Shown: piece after piece, positions 17,996 to 28,032 of the stretch
Numbering within the stretch: the stretch's first letter is position 1
Layout: every line of letters begins with the position of its first letter
Source: an uncultured Sulfurovum sp.
Lineage (GTDB): Bacteria > Campylobacterota > Campylobacteria > Campylobacterales > Sulfurovaceae
Direction: 5' to 3'
DNA: 64,000 bases
NCBI GenBank assembly: GCA_902727855.1
Contig: CACVAS010000147.1
Location: 62,001-126,000, forward strand
Notes under the pieces: generated by a model
The model's input: only the letters and a program-made list of their open reading frames with translations
Told to the model about the DNA's origin: nothing
Database searches by the model: none
Translations under genes and position numbers: made by a program

Positions 17996-19154
17996 TTTCA
18001 CTCTTCGTATCTTCTTCTTTTTTGGCCATATCTCGTGGTATGCGTATTCTCTGACCTATAGAAAGCTTGTTTGGATCTTCTAAAATATCTGGATTTGCTG
18101 CAAATATTTTAGGGTAATGCATTACATTTCCGTAAGCCTTTAGTGCCAAACTACCCAAGGTATCACCTTGTTTCACAATGATGATTCTCATTTCATTCAC
18201 ACGTGTTGCTACCTCTTTCCTAATAGCAGAAGTATAAGTGTTAAGAGATTCTTTATTCTTATCACTCGTATTGTCTTTAGGTGCCTTAACTACATCACTC
18301 ATCAATTGAGAAAGTTTACTTAACTCATCACCGGCACTGTTTTTCACTAAAACCACTTTATTATAGGTGTCAACATTTTTTTTCTGTTGTCTTTTTTTTG
18401 TACTCTTTTGTGTTTTAGAAGCTACCTCAGACTTAACTGTACTTGGCTTAACAGAATCAACAGATGATTGCGAAAGGTAACCAAGCAGTTCTTTATCATC
18501 TTGTTTAATATTATGAAGTTTACTTTGTTCAACAGTTTTTAGTTCGGCAAGACTTTCCTTTTCTATCACTTTCTGTTTCGAAGTTTTCTCTTGTAGAACA
18601 TTTTTTTCTATTTGATTAACTGAGGCTACCTTCGTCTCATCTCTTTTTTCTAACGTAGGCTCACTCTCTTTTGATATGTGACTAACTAGCTGTTTCTTTT
18701 TTTCATTTATATTTTTAGCATTCGTTTCTTTTTCTTCTGCTTTGTTCAATTTACTAGAGTTAGCCAAAACTTTTGCAGATTTTGGCTCTCTATTTTCTTT
18801 CCCTCTAGAAACATTCACTGGAGTTATATCTTTATTCTCTGTCACTGATGTTTCAAGTACTTCATTTGTGTCACGTGTGACTACTTTTTCTGACAGCTTT
18901 TCGAGCGCTTTTTTCTCTACTTGAATGGACTCAACAAACATTTTTTGTTCTGTATTTTGATCTTTGAATGGTGTAGTTGAAGGCGTAGGATACATTGTGT
19001 AACCTAAGTACCCTGCTACACCTAACGCCACCAGCCCTAATGGCATTAAAAAGCGATTACTTGAAGGTTCGCTATTAGAACTCTCGGCAAAATCACCTTT
19101 GTTTTCTAAACTCTTTTTATAATTTTCATAGTAACTGTCATCCATATTACTCAT
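17985..19154 (-). CDS. Membrane-anchored LysM protein
   Basis: A 389-residue protein with a short cytosolic N-terminus, one helix near residues 33-53 (FLMPLGLVALGVAGYLGYTMY), a long charged low-complexity Lys/Glu/Ser-rich stalk (about 60-310) and a C-terminal LysM domain. The LysM domain (VKQGDTLGSLALKAYGN ... YPKIFAANPDIL ... LSIGQRIRIP, about 326-375) would bind peptidoglycan. The stalk probably spans the periplasm. The role in envelope organisation is inferred. Divergent from mlaA. Confidence 0.85.
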   Translation of the reverse strand: MSNMDDSYYENYKKSLENKGDFAESSNSEPSSNRFLMPLGLVALGVAGYLGYTMYPTPSTTPFKDQNTEQKMFVESIQVEKKALEKLSEKVVTRDTNEVLETSVTENKDITPVNVSRGKENREPKSAKVLANSSKLNKAEEKETNAKNINEKKKQLVSHISKESEPTLEKRDETKVASVNQIEKNVLQEKTSKQKVIEKESLAELKTVEQSKLHNIKQDDKELLGYLSQSSVDSVKPSTVKSEVASKTQKSTKKRQQKKNVDTYNKVVLVKNSAGDELSKLSQLMSDVVKAPKDNTSDKNKESLNTYTSAIRKEVATRVNEMRIIIVKQGDTLGSLALKAYGNVMHYPKIFAANPDILEDPNKLSIGQRIRIPRDMAKKEEDTKSETTS

Positions 19155-19451
19155 TTATTCTTCCCTTTTAAAAATAAATATTTGTAGTACCTAGCTTCTG
19201 AAGACAGAGTTAACTACATTTGTTCTACTACAACTCTACCCTAAACTTACTAAATATTTATAGATTATTGTATATAAATAAAGCATTTTCAAGCAAGTAT
19301 ATAATATACTTTGTTTTGCAAAGTACTTTGCATAATAGATTTTAATAATTTTGTATAAAATTAACTATAATATATTGTACAAAACTATATTTATTATTTA
19401 TAGTATATAATTAAACGTAACATTTAAACTTTGATGGAAAGGAAAGCATTC
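19155..19451. promoter_or_regulatory. Divergent AT-rich intergenic region with a perfect palindrome
   Basis: About 300 bases without a gene between the LysM gene and mlaA. It contains the exact 16-bp palindrome TGCAAAGTACTTTGCA (19317-19332), several TTGTAC/GTACAA-like pieces further right, and a TATAAT (19406-19411) 41 bases before the mlaA ATG that should be its -10 box. The palindrome has the size of a repressor operator; no regulator gene lies nearby. Confidence 0.5.
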
Positions 19452-20270
19452 ATGCGTAAACTCATCTTTATTAGTATTTTATCTTTAACTTTTTTTCAGG
19501 CATGTGGTACAAAACAACCAATCGTAGGGTCTCCTACAGAAAAAAGTGATCAAAATATAACTACCCTTTCTTCAACAGATGAAATGTCCATAAATGAATT
19601 TTCTGATGAATTCTCTGATGAATTTTCCACAGAAACAAAAGAACTATTTGATCCTCTATATGACTACAATGTTTGGATGACGGATGCAAATGATCAACTC
19701 TTTATTCATCTTCTCAATCCCCTGTCTGAAGCATATGCGTATATTTTGCCTCACGCGATACGTTTAGGGCTTTCAAATGCTATTCACAATCTTAAATATC
19801 CTATACGTTTAAGTAATAACTTATTACAAGGTAAAATAAAAAATGCCTCAGATGAAACAGGTCGTTTTATTATAAATTCCACAGTTGGGTTACTTGGTGT
19901 AATAGATGTGGCAGGTAAATATAAAAATTTACATGCACACAATGAAGATTTTGGACAAACCCTTGGCTATTATGGTGTAGGAAGTGGATTTCACATTGTT
20001 TTACCCTTCGTAGGACCTTCAAACGCAAGAGATGTCCTCGGTTTAATAATAGATGGATATACTTCTCCACTAATTTACGATAAAAATTTAAAACAATTTC
20101 GAATACCTAAAAATTTACAAGACTCTACTTTACTCTACGCATTAGAAAATATTAATAAAAATGCGTTAAATCTTGGAGCTTATGAAAGTTTAAAAAAAGA
20201 TGCCATAGAGCTATATCCATTTTTACGTGACATCTATGAACAAAAACGAAGTTCTGATATATCAGAATAA
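19452..20270 (+). CDS. mlaA: MlaA/VacJ family outer-membrane lipoprotein
   Basis: Removes or passes phospholipids at the outer membrane. The start at 19452 gives MRKLIFISILSLTFFQAC with a lipobox Cys at 18 and an AGGAAAG ribosome-binding site; the frame also opens at a TTG 21 bases upstream. The mature protein has an acidic repeat-like stretch (EFSDEFSDEFST), then the MlaA core: FDPLYDYNVWMTDANDQLF, RFIINSTVGLLGVIDVA, EDFGQTLGYYGVGSGFHIVLPFVGPSNARD. It is followed by an MlaC-like and an RND gene, a combination seen in Campylobacterota in place of an adjacent MlaFEDB importer. Confidence 0.93.
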   Translation: MRKLIFISILSLTFFQACGTKQPIVGSPTEKSDQNITTLSSTDEMSINEFSDEFSDEFSTETKELFDPLYDYNVWMTDANDQLFIHLLNPLSEAYAYILPHAIRLGLSNAIHNLKYPIRLSNNLLQGKIKNASDETGRFIINSTVGLLGVIDVAGKYKNLHAHNEDFGQTLGYYGVGSGFHIVLPFVGPSNARDVLGLIIDGYTSPLIYDKNLKQFRIPKNLQDSTLLYALENINKNALNLGAYESLKKDAIELYPFLRDIYEQKRSSDISE

Positions 20271-20284
20271 TCAAAGGACATATC

Positions 20285-20848
20285 ATGATTAAAAACATAT
20301 TAATAACAATACTGTTAACCTTAACATTTTCACATGCACTTGAAGAGATAAATATCAAACCAACTATGGATGTAAAGATAAAAAAAGTTATCAAGATATT
20401 ACAGGACAAATCACTATCACAAGTGCAAAAAAATAGACAAAGTATTGCTATATTTGACCCTATATTTGACTATGGACTCATGGCAAAAATAAGTTTAGGT
20501 AAAAAATGGAATAGCCTAACGAAACAACAAAAATCATCATTTTCCAAGGCATTTGAGCGTAAAATAAAATACTCATACATAGATAAATTAAAACTCTATA
20601 CCAATCAAAAAATTATTACAAAAAATATAAAAAAACTAAAACACAACAGAATTACATTGGAAACAAGCGTCATCAGTTCTCAAGAAACTTATAAGATAAT
20701 AAACTCTTTTTATAAAAAGAAGAGTAATCAACAGTGGTACATTTATGATGTACGTTTAGCTGGAGTAAGTATACTACAAACGTATAGAAAACAATTTTCA
20801 GCTTATTTAAAAACAAAAACATTTGAGTCACTTTTAAAATCTTTATAA
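20285..20848 (+). CDS. MlaC/Ttg2D-like periplasmic lipid carrier
   Basis: A 187-residue exported protein with a signal peptide (about 1-18, ending SHA). It follows the MlaC pattern: a helical start, then the core IFDPIFDYGLMAKISLGKKWNSLTKQQKSSFSKAFERKI, and VISSQETYKIINSFYKK and WYIYDVRLAGVSILQTYRKQF at the end. The terminal DVRLxGVSIxxxYRxxF is diagnostic. It would shuttle phospholipid across the periplasm between MlaA and an inner-membrane partner. It sits 14 bases after mlaA and 27 before the RND gene. Confidence 0.9.
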   Translation: MIKNILITILLTLTFSHALEEINIKPTMDVKIKKVIKILQDKSLSQVQKNRQSIAIFDPIFDYGLMAKISLGKKWNSLTKQQKSSFSKAFERKIKYSYIDKLKLYTNQKIITKNIKKLKHNRITLETSVISSQETYKIINSFYKKKSNQQWYIYDVRLAGVSILQTYRKQFSAYLKTKTFESLLKSL

Positions 20849-20875
20849 ACAACAAGTGCAAGCGAAATCTAGACT

Positions 20876-23347
20876 ATGATGTTACATACACTATATAAAA
20901 AATGGGTACTTAAGTACCCTTTAGCCATTCTAATTTTACTCTTATCTAGTCTACTCCTTTTTTCTACTAATATTAGTAAACTGGAAATAGATGCAAGTGC
21001 CGAAACACTCTTGCTGGATGATGACAAAGACTTAGCTTTCACTCGTACCATTAATAAACGTTTTAAAGGGCAAGAAATACTTGTTCTGGCTTATAAACCA
21101 AATACCCCTCTTTTATCAAAACAAAGCCTAGATAATCTCAAGTCACTCACTAAAAATCTCGAATCTCTACCTAGAGTAGAATCTGTCACGTCTATACTCT
21201 CAGTACCTCTTCTTTTTTCTCCTGTTCAAGACTTAGAAGACCTACTCAATAACACACGTACACTCCTTAGTAAAGACATGAACCTAACCTTAGCCAAAAA
21301 TGAATTTCTTACTAACCCTTTATACAAAGAAAACCTAGTCAATAAAGATTTTACTATCACCTCTGTAATGATTACACTTACAGGTGATAGCAAATATGAT
21401 ACTCTCTTAGAAGAGAGAAAAGTATTTAAAGACAAAGCACTTAAAGAGACACTTACTAATGAAGAGCAAGAAGCATACACACGATTAAACCATACTTTTA
21501 AATCACATAGAGATTTACAACGTATACTTCAAGAAAAAACCATTACAGATGTACGTAAAATCATCACTCACCTTGAAGACAATGCCACTCTCTTTTTAGG
21601 TGGTGTTCAAATGATATCAAATGATATTGTAGGGTTTGTTAAGAGTGATTTAGTGATTTATGGTAGCTTGCTCATTGTCTTACTCATCTTAGTTTTAGGC
21701 ATACTTTTTAGAAAACCTAGATGGGTACTTCTACCTATACTGATATGTACACTCTCTATCATTGCTATTACGAGTGCTTTAGGTTTTTGGGGTTGGGAAA
21801 TTACAGTTATATCATCAAACTTTATCGCCTTGCAACTCATTATAACACTCTCCATTGTTTTACACCTTATTATACGTTATGAAGAGCTCAACAAGCTCTA
21901 CCCACATGCGTCTTCAAAACGTCTCATTTTATTGACAATGCTCTCTAAAGCTGTGCCGACATTTTTTGCCATAATCACCACAATTGCTGGTTTTTCATCA
22001 CTTCTTTTTGCGCATATACACCCTATTATAAATCTAGGGTGGATGATGTCAGCAGGTATAGTACTTTCATTTATTATAGCTTTTATTGTATTTCCAACTG
22101 TATTAATGTTACTTCCAAAGTCAACTGTCTTTGTTAAGAAATCATCTGCATTTTCAATTCCAAAATTAAGTACAAATATAGTATTGGCTGATAAAAAATG
22201 GATTTTTATATTTACTTTTATAAGCATTATCTTTAGTGTTTCGGGTGCCTCAAAGCTTATTGTAGAAAACTCCTTTATTAACTACTTTAAAAAAGACACA
22301 CATATCTATAAAGGTATGAAAGTCATTGACCAAGAGTTAGGTGGTACCACTCCATTGGATGTGATATTAACATTTAAAGAACATGAAGTTGAAGTAGAAC
22401 TTACAGAAGTAAATTCCTTTGAAGACTCTTTTGAAGCAGAGTTTAATAACATTGAAGATGAAGACCAATACTGGTTTACCGATGAAAAAATAGCACTGAT
22501 ACAAAAAGTGCATACCTACTTAGAAGAGCAACCGCAAATTGGCAATATTCAATCTTTTTCAACCCTACTGGATATTGGTCAAAAACTTAATAAAAATCAA
22601 GCCCTTGATGCCGTAGAGATAGCGATACTCTATAAAAAAATCCCTGATTACTATAAAAAACTCATTTTAACACCTTATGTCAATATAGAACATAACCAAG
22701 TACGCTTCTCGACACGTATTGTTGATTCTAATGAAGATTTACGCCGTAACTTACTCATTCAAAAGCTTAATAAAGATTTAAACCATCTAGTGAGTGAAGA
22801 AGTTGCCAAGACAAAACTTTCAAACCTTATGGTGATGTACAACAATATGTTGCAATCTTTGTTTAGCTCTCAAATCACTACACTGACACTGGTACTTCTC
22901 ATATTAGGAGTGATGTTTCTACTCTTATTTAGATCAATTAAGCTTACACTCATTGCATTAAGTGTCAATATTATCCCTATAGGCATTATTTTTGGTTTTA
23001 TGGGATGGCTAAACATACCCCTAGATATCATGACAATCACCATTGCAGCTATTGCAATGGGCATAGGTGTTGATGACACTATCCACTACATACACCGCTT
23101 TCAAGATGAGTTTAGAAAAAATCCAAACTACACATCAGTCATAGAAAAAACGAACAGTAGCATAGGAAATGCGATGTATTACACCTCTTTAACTGTTATG
23201 ATTGGTTTTTCTATTTTAACACTTTCAAATCTTATACCTACTATCTATTTTGGTCTACTCACCATGCTTGTCATGGCTGCAGCACTTCTTTCAAACCTCA
23301 TTCTTTTACCTAAACTATTACTTCTCATTAAACCTTTGAGAAGTTAA
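20876..23347 (+). CDS. RND/MMPL-family transporter
   Basis: An 823-residue inner-membrane protein with the duplicated RND layout. There is one helix near the N-terminus, a periplasmic domain (about 40-245), five helices to about 410, a second helix-1 (FIFTFISIIFSVSGASKL), a second periplasmic domain including an acidic insert (EVEVELTEVNSFEDSFEAEF), and a last five-helix set. AIAMGIGVDDTIHYIHRF near 720-740 is the conserved TM4-type proton-relay motif. It belongs to the HpnN/MmpL-like group that moves lipids or hydrophobic molecules. Linkage to mlaA and mlaC suggests it energises phospholipid movement; the direction is unknown. Confidence 0.9.
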   Translation: MMLHTLYKKWVLKYPLAILILLLSSLLLFSTNISKLEIDASAETLLLDDDKDLAFTRTINKRFKGQEILVLAYKPNTPLLSKQSLDNLKSLTKNLESLPRVESVTSILSVPLLFSPVQDLEDLLNNTRTLLSKDMNLTLAKNEFLTNPLYKENLVNKDFTITSVMITLTGDSKYDTLLEERKVFKDKALKETLTNEEQEAYTRLNHTFKSHRDLQRILQEKTITDVRKIITHLEDNATLFLGGVQMISNDIVGFVKSDLVIYGSLLIVLLILVLGILFRKPRWVLLPILICTLSIIAITSALGFWGWEITVISSNFIALQLIITLSIVLHLIIRYEELNKLYPHASSKRLILLTMLSKAVPTFFAIITTIAGFSSLLFAHIHPIINLGWMMSAGIVLSFIIAFIVFPTVLMLLPKSTVFVKKSSAFSIPKLSTNIVLADKKWIFIFTFISIIFSVSGASKLIVENSFINYFKKDTHIYKGMKVIDQELGGTTPLDVILTFKEHEVEVELTEVNSFEDSFEAEFNNIEDEDQYWFTDEKIALIQKVHTYLEEQPQIGNIQSFSTLLDIGQKLNKNQALDAVEIAILYKKIPDYYKKLILTPYVNIEHNQVRFSTRIVDSNEDLRRNLLIQKLNKDLNHLVSEEVAKTKLSNLMVMYNNMLQSLFSSQITTLTLVLLILGVMFLLLFRSIKLTLIALSVNIIPIGIIFGFMGWLNIPLDIMTITIAAIAMGIGVDDTIHYIHRFQDEFRKNPNYTSVIEKTNSSIGNAMYYTSLTVMIGFSILTLSNLIPTIYFGLLTMLVMAAALLSNLILLPKLLLLIKPLRS

Positions 23348-23388
23348 ATATGTTACAATCAAAAAAATCAACACATGGATGAAAACGA

Positions 23389-25338
23389 ATGTTTCAAAAT
23401 TTTCATATAGACAACCTGGAAAACTTTCCAAAAGAGCTTGATACCCTTTTAAATCAACAACGTACTATCATAGATACTATTACAACATCTCAAGACACTA
23501 GTTATGAGAAGGTACTCAAACCCTTACAAGACTTAGATGAAGCCCTAGGGCTCTTTTTTACACCTCTTGCTCACCTAAACTCTGTTATGAACTCAGAGGA
23601 GACACAAAAAGCCTATGAAGCCTCTTTGCCACTACTCTCAAAGTTTTCTTCAGAAATGGCGCAAAATGAAGCACTCTTTAAAAAAATAGAGCAGATAAAA
23701 GCCTCTAGTGATGAAGCAAAAACTGTTGTAAAACATGACATACGAGACTTTGTACTCTCTGGTGTAAACTTGCCCAAAGAAGAGAAAAAAAGAATGGAAG
23801 AGATTAGTCTAAAACTCTCCGAACTCTCTAACAACTTCTCACAAAACTTACTGAATGCTACCAATGATTTTGAACTCATCATCGAAGATAGCAAAGATGT
23901 AGAAGGGTTACCTCAAACAGACATAGATGCATCTAAAGTTGAAGTTAATGGTAAAACTGTTTATAAATTTACACTGCAAATCCCAAGCTACTTAGCTTAC
24001 ATGACCTATGGTCCAAACCGTGAATATAGAAAAACTATCTCTAAAGCCTATGCGACACGAGCACCTGAGAATGGTGAAGTGATTGACCAAATACTTGCAC
24101 TTAAAAATGAAAAATCCAAACTCCTTGGCTTTACATCTTATGCACGCTATGCATTAGAGACAAGAGATGCAAGCAAAGAAGAAGATGTCATCACTTTTCT
24201 AAATGACTTAGCTGATGCAGCACTACCACAAGCGAAAAATGAACTCTTGGAACTTCAAGCATTTGCACTTAAAACAGATGGCATAGAAGATTTAGCAGGC
24301 TATGATTTAGCCTATTATTCAGAAAAGCTCAAAAAAGAAAAATTTAATTTTGATGATACCATGACCAAACCATACTTTGAACAAAGTAAGGTACTCTATG
24401 GTTTACTCGATATCGTCTCTGAACTTTTCAACGTTACCTTTAAACCTGCAGACGTACCAACATGGCATGACTGCGTAAAACCATTTGATATTTTTGATAA
24501 TGACCAACTCTCAGGCCGTATCTACTTTGATCTTGAAGCACGTAAAGAGAAGCGTGGTGGTGCATGGATGAATGACTGGGAGACACACTATGTCGATGCA
24601 AATGACAATGTACACCTCGCTTCTGCGTTCATAGTTTGTAATTTCTCACCTACCACAGACAAAAACCCTTCATTGCTACGCCATGATGATATTGTAACAC
24701 TCTTTCATGAGATGGGTCATGCAATTCACCATCTCTTTGGTACATGTAAAGAGCGTTCTGTAAGTGGCATTAATGGTGTGGCCTGGGATGTTGTAGAATT
24801 TCCTTCACAATTTTTAGAAAACTTCGCCTATGAAGAAGCTATACTTAAACGTTTTGGTTTTCACTATGAGACTGGAGAGCCTATATCTTCTACATTGATG
24901 GCAAAAATAAAAGAGACCAAAAACTACCAAGCTGCTTTAGGCATCTTACGTCAAGTAGAATTCTCTCTTTTTGACTTTACACTCCATCAAGACCTCTACC
25001 AAGGTGATGAAGTACAGTCTTTACTCGATGAGATACGTAAAAAAACAGCACTTCTTCAAACACCTAGTTATAACAAGTTCCAACATGGGTTTGCACATAT
25101 CTTTGCCGGTGGTTACGCCGCAGGTTACTACAGCTACAAGTGGGCTGAAGTACTTAGCGCAGATGCATTTTTTGAATGTATTGACCCCAAAGATGGATTT
25201 AACCAAGAAAAAGCCAAAGGCTATAAAGCGTATATTTTAGCCAATGGTGGATCAAAAGAGATGTCTACACTCTACCATGAGTGGTTAGGACGTAAAGCAG
25301 ATGTTAAAAGTCTTATCAAACTCTATGAAATAGAGTAG
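23389..25338 (+). CDS. prlC: M3-family oligopeptidase (oligopeptidase A type)
   Basis: A cytosolic zinc metallopeptidase that degrades short peptides such as cleaved signal peptides. The 649-residue protein has the zinc motif HEMGH (440-444) within DIVTLFHEMGHAIHHLFG, the downstream third-ligand region EFPSQFLENFAYEE (Glu near 471) and the substrate-loop HIFAGGYAAGYYSYKWAEVLSADAFFEC near the C-terminus. Length and motifs fit M3A. The gene starts 41 bases after the RND gene; whether the two are co-transcribed is unclear. Confidence 0.93.
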   Translation: MFQNFHIDNLENFPKELDTLLNQQRTIIDTITTSQDTSYEKVLKPLQDLDEALGLFFTPLAHLNSVMNSEETQKAYEASLPLLSKFSSEMAQNEALFKKIEQIKASSDEAKTVVKHDIRDFVLSGVNLPKEEKKRMEEISLKLSELSNNFSQNLLNATNDFELIIEDSKDVEGLPQTDIDASKVEVNGKTVYKFTLQIPSYLAYMTYGPNREYRKTISKAYATRAPENGEVIDQILALKNEKSKLLGFTSYARYALETRDASKEEDVITFLNDLADAALPQAKNELLELQAFALKTDGIEDLAGYDLAYYSEKLKKEKFNFDDTMTKPYFEQSKVLYGLLDIVSELFNVTFKPADVPTWHDCVKPFDIFDNDQLSGRIYFDLEARKEKRGGAWMNDWETHYVDANDNVHLASAFIVCNFSPTTDKNPSLLRHDDIVTLFHEMGHAIHHLFGTCKERSVSGINGVAWDVVEFPSQFLENFAYEEAILKRFGFHYETGEPISSTLMAKIKETKNYQAALGILRQVEFSLFDFTLHQDLYQGDEVQSLLDEIRKKTALLQTPSYNKFQHGFAHIFAGGYAAGYYSYKWAEVLSADAFFECIDPKDGFNQEKAKGYKAYILANGGSKEMSTLYHEWLGRKADVKSLIKLYEIE

Positions 25339-25379
25339 TTATACTTGTCTCCAAAGAGAGCTATTTAGAAAGGAAAAAA

Positions 25380-25895
25380 ATGCAAGAGTATCGTTCATTA
25401 GCGCTTATCGTGTTAGCTATCTTTGTTGTTACACTACTAGGTGCTTATTTTAGTCCTACTTTTGAAGTACAAAAAGGGTATTTAGAACTCTTCATTCTTT
25501 TTGGGGCTATACTCTTTATTGTCTCTACTTTAGCTATATTTGCAACACTTGGATTTTCATCATTTGCTCTATATATGGCTGTTTTCTTGGCTGCTGTCAT
25601 TGCGTTATTTGGTATTTTGGGTGCTGTCATAGTCACCCTACTGACATACATTTCGTGGGGTTCTATTTTTGCTATGGAAGTTTTACTCTATGATGCAGGT
25701 GCTTTAAGTGCAAAAGAGTGGTTTACCAATCGCTATACGTTTAAAGACTTTAAAGCAGAATATTATGCTTTTTATCCTTTACTTGGATGTATATATTTAC
25801 TGCTAGAAATTATTCCAAATTTTTTTAAGAGAGAATCAGTGATAGATTTTTCTCCTTCAAGGGTCTTGAAGGAGATGGAGGAAATTTTAGATTAA
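25380..25895 (+). CDS. Small polytopic membrane protein
   Basis: A 171-residue protein I do not recognise. It has about four hydrophobic helices (near 8-26, 34-53, 60-93 and 131-148) and a soluble C-terminal tail ending SPSRVLKEMEEILD. An AGAAAGGA ribosome-binding site precedes the ATG. It follows the oligopeptidase by 41 bases and faces argG, with only 3 bases between the two stops and no visible terminator hairpin. Confidence 0.75.
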   Translation: MQEYRSLALIVLAIFVVTLLGAYFSPTFEVQKGYLELFILFGAILFIVSTLAIFATLGFSSFALYMAVFLAAVIALFGILGAVIVTLLTYISWGSIFAMEVLLYDAGALSAKEWFTNRYTFKDFKAEYYAFYPLLGCIYLLLEIIPNFFKRESVIDFSPSRVLKEMEEILD

Positions 25896-25898
25896 AAA

Positions 25899-27281
25899 TT
25901 AATCTTCTTTTATATACTCTTCACCTTTTTTAGCAGGTACCTCATCTTTACCAAAACCAAAGAAACGTTTAATACGTTGACAAATAGTAAATGTACCAGT
26001 CTCTATGCGACATGACTCTTCATCTTCTTGCATATCCATACTAATGTTTACTAAGTTATCTATACGTTCTGGTTGCTTTTTACCCTCAATCATAAAACGA
26101 AGTGCATTAAGACGTATGAACCCTTCTGCATCTTTTTGATCATAGACGTCATCTGCTTCAAACGTAGAGTGCTCTTCTGAGTACAATGTCACATCTGATT
26201 TTCTACCTACAACAGAAACGGCACCTTTATAAAGCTTGAGTCTCACCTCACCTTGTACATGGTCTTGTGTCGCATCTATAGCAGCTTGTAACATACGACG
26301 CTCCGGAGACCACCATAAACCGTTATAAATCAGTTTTGCATACTTAGGCATGAGCTCATCTTTCATGTGTGCTTCTTCTCTATCTAGGGTAATAGACTCC
26401 ATAGCACGGTGCGCTTTGAGCATAATAGTTCCACCTGGTGTTTCATAACACCCACGTGCTTTCATTCCTACCATACGGTTTTCCACAATGTCAATACGCC
26501 CAATACCATGTTTATTACCATACTCATTAAGCTTTGTAAGCATAGTGGCAGGACTCATCTCTTCACCATTGATAGCAACTGGGTCACCTTTTTCATACGT
26601 GATTTCAATATACTCAGCTTCATCAGGTGCATCTTCTGGTTTAACTGACCATAACCACATCTCATCTTCAGACTCATTAAAAGGATTTTCTAAATGCTCA
26701 CCCTCATAAGAGATATGTAACAAGTTTGCATCCATAGAATAAGGCTTAGCTTGACCTTTCCCATCTATGTCAATACCATGTTCTTCAGCATATTTCAACA
26801 ATTTTGTACGAGAATTTAAGTCCCACTCTCTCCATGGTGCAATCACAGCGATATCTGGATCAAGTGCAAGGTACCCAAGCTCAAAACGTACTTGGTCATT
26901 TCCTTTACCAGTTGCACCATGACTCACTGCGTCTGCACCTGTTTCATGGGCTATTTCTATCTGTTTTTTAGAGATGAGTGGACGTGCTATGGATGTACCT
27001 AACAAATACTCACCCTCATAGATAGCATTGGCTCTAAACATAGGGAAAACAAAATCTTTTACAAACTCTTCACGAAGGTCTAATATAAAAATATTTTCTT
27101 CTTTTATGCCCATATCTAATGCTTTTTGACGTGCAGGCTCTACCTCTTCACCCTGACCAAGGTCTGCTGTGAAAGTCACTACTTCACAATCATACTCATC
27201 TTGAAGCCACTTAAGGATGATACTTGTGTCTAATCCGCCACTATATGCTAATACTGCTTTTTTAATTGTTTGTTTTGCCAT
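25899..27281 (-). CDS. argG: Argininosuccinate synthase with a C-terminal extension
   Basis: Condenses citrulline and aspartate in arginine synthesis. The PP-loop is AYSGGLDTS (13-21); [28 protein letters not shown] and [13 protein letters not shown] are family motifs. The conserved enzyme ends near residue 410 ([17 protein letters not shown]). About 50 further residues follow, with two Cys ([25 protein letters not shown]) and a charged tail ending EEYIKED, so the 460-residue length exceeds the usual about 400. In Campylobacter argG lies directly next to rplI; here about 8.7 kb separates them. Confidence 0.96.
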   Translation of the reverse strand: MAKQTIKKAVLAYSGGLDTSIILKWLQDEYDCEVVTFTADLGQGEEVEPARQKALDMGIKEENIFILDLREEFVKDFVFPMFRANAIYEGEYLLGTSIARPLISKKQIEIAHETGADAVSHGATGKGNDQVRFELGYLALDPDIAVIAPWREWDLNSRTKLLKYAEEHGIDIDGKGQAKPYSMDANLLHISYEGEHLENPFNESEDEMWLWSVKPEDAPDEAEYIEITYEKGDPVAINGEEMSPATMLTKLNEYGNKHGIGRIDIVENRMVGMKARGCYETPGGTIMLKAHRAMESITLDREEAHMKDELMPKYAKLIYNGLWWSPERRMLQAAIDATQDHVQGEVRLKLYKGAVSVVGRKSDVTLYSEEHSTFEADDVYDQKDAEGFIRLNALRFMIEGKKQPERIDNLVNISMDMQEDEESCRIETGTFTICQRIKRFFGFGKDEVPAKKGEEYIKED

Positions 27282-27448
27282 GCAATAAGCCTTTAAATAA
27301 TATGAGAGGATTTTACCATATTATTAGTAATAATTGAATGTTGTTGATGCTTTATTTTTAGACAAAATTTAACAAATATATATTTTCCATATTAAATTAC
27401 CAAATAATTAGAAAAAGAATGTATAATAATTTAAAAAAGGTCAATTTA

Positions 27449-27946
27449 ATGAAAAAAAGTGTTTCAATTCTATTATTTCTGTTTTTAATTTTTAATGTAG
27501 CATATGCAAAAAAAAGCCATGATGGAGAAACATACACAATGGAGCAACTGAAAGGTACGTGGAGTTTTTCACATAAAGATAGTACTGATAATTCAGCTAT
27601 AGAAATTAACGGTACCAATACATACTATTTGAATGGTACACTTATTTCAAAAGGTAATATCAAAATTTACAATTCAGACAAAACATTATCTTCTGACACT
27701 AATGTCATAATGAATGATGAATGGACTATTGAGGGTAATAAGCTCATTGAACAAGCGGTTGAATGTCAATTTGAATATATCAAAAAACCTAAAGATAATG
27801 TTATTGCGATGATGATGGAAATGTTGCTAAAATCAATGTGTAATGACCAAGTTAAAGTGGCATCTACAATTACTGATATATCATCGGAAAAGTTCACAAC
27901 AATTACCATTGGCAAAACTGAGGTTTTTACTAAAGTAAAATTTTAA
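27449..27946 (+). CDS. Exported hypothetical protein
   Basis: From the ATG at 27449 (preceded by AAAGGT) the protein is 165 residues with a clear signal peptide, MKKSVSILLFLFLIFNVAYA-KK. An upstream in-frame ATG at 27419 would only add a non-signal-like leader. The mature part looks like a lipocalin-like small beta domain (YTMEQLKGTWSF near the start, alternating strands, two Cys). Function unknown. The gene stands alone between argG and the DUF pair. Confidence 0.7.
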   Translation: MKKSVSILLFLFLIFNVAYAKKSHDGETYTMEQLKGTWSFSHKDSTDNSAIEINGTNTYYLNGTLISKGNIKIYNSDKTLSSDTNVIMNDEWTIEGNKLIEQAVECQFEYIKKPKDNVIAMMMEMLLKSMCNDQVKVASTITDISSEKFTTITIGKTEVFTKVKF

Positions 27947-27948
27947 GT

Positions 27949-27974
27949 GATAGTGAAATTCCCGTTTCATTATC
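27949..27974 (+). terminator. Weak hairpin after the exported hypothetical gene
   Basis: GATAGTGAAA pairs with TTTCATTATC (10 pairs, one G-U) around a short C-rich loop, directly after the stop codon. There is no strong T-tract, so intrinsic termination is only possible. Confidence 0.35.
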
Positions 27975-28032
27975 ATCGAACATTGTTTTAACTTAAATTT
28001 AAAATTAGACCTATAAACTAAAGTAAATTATT

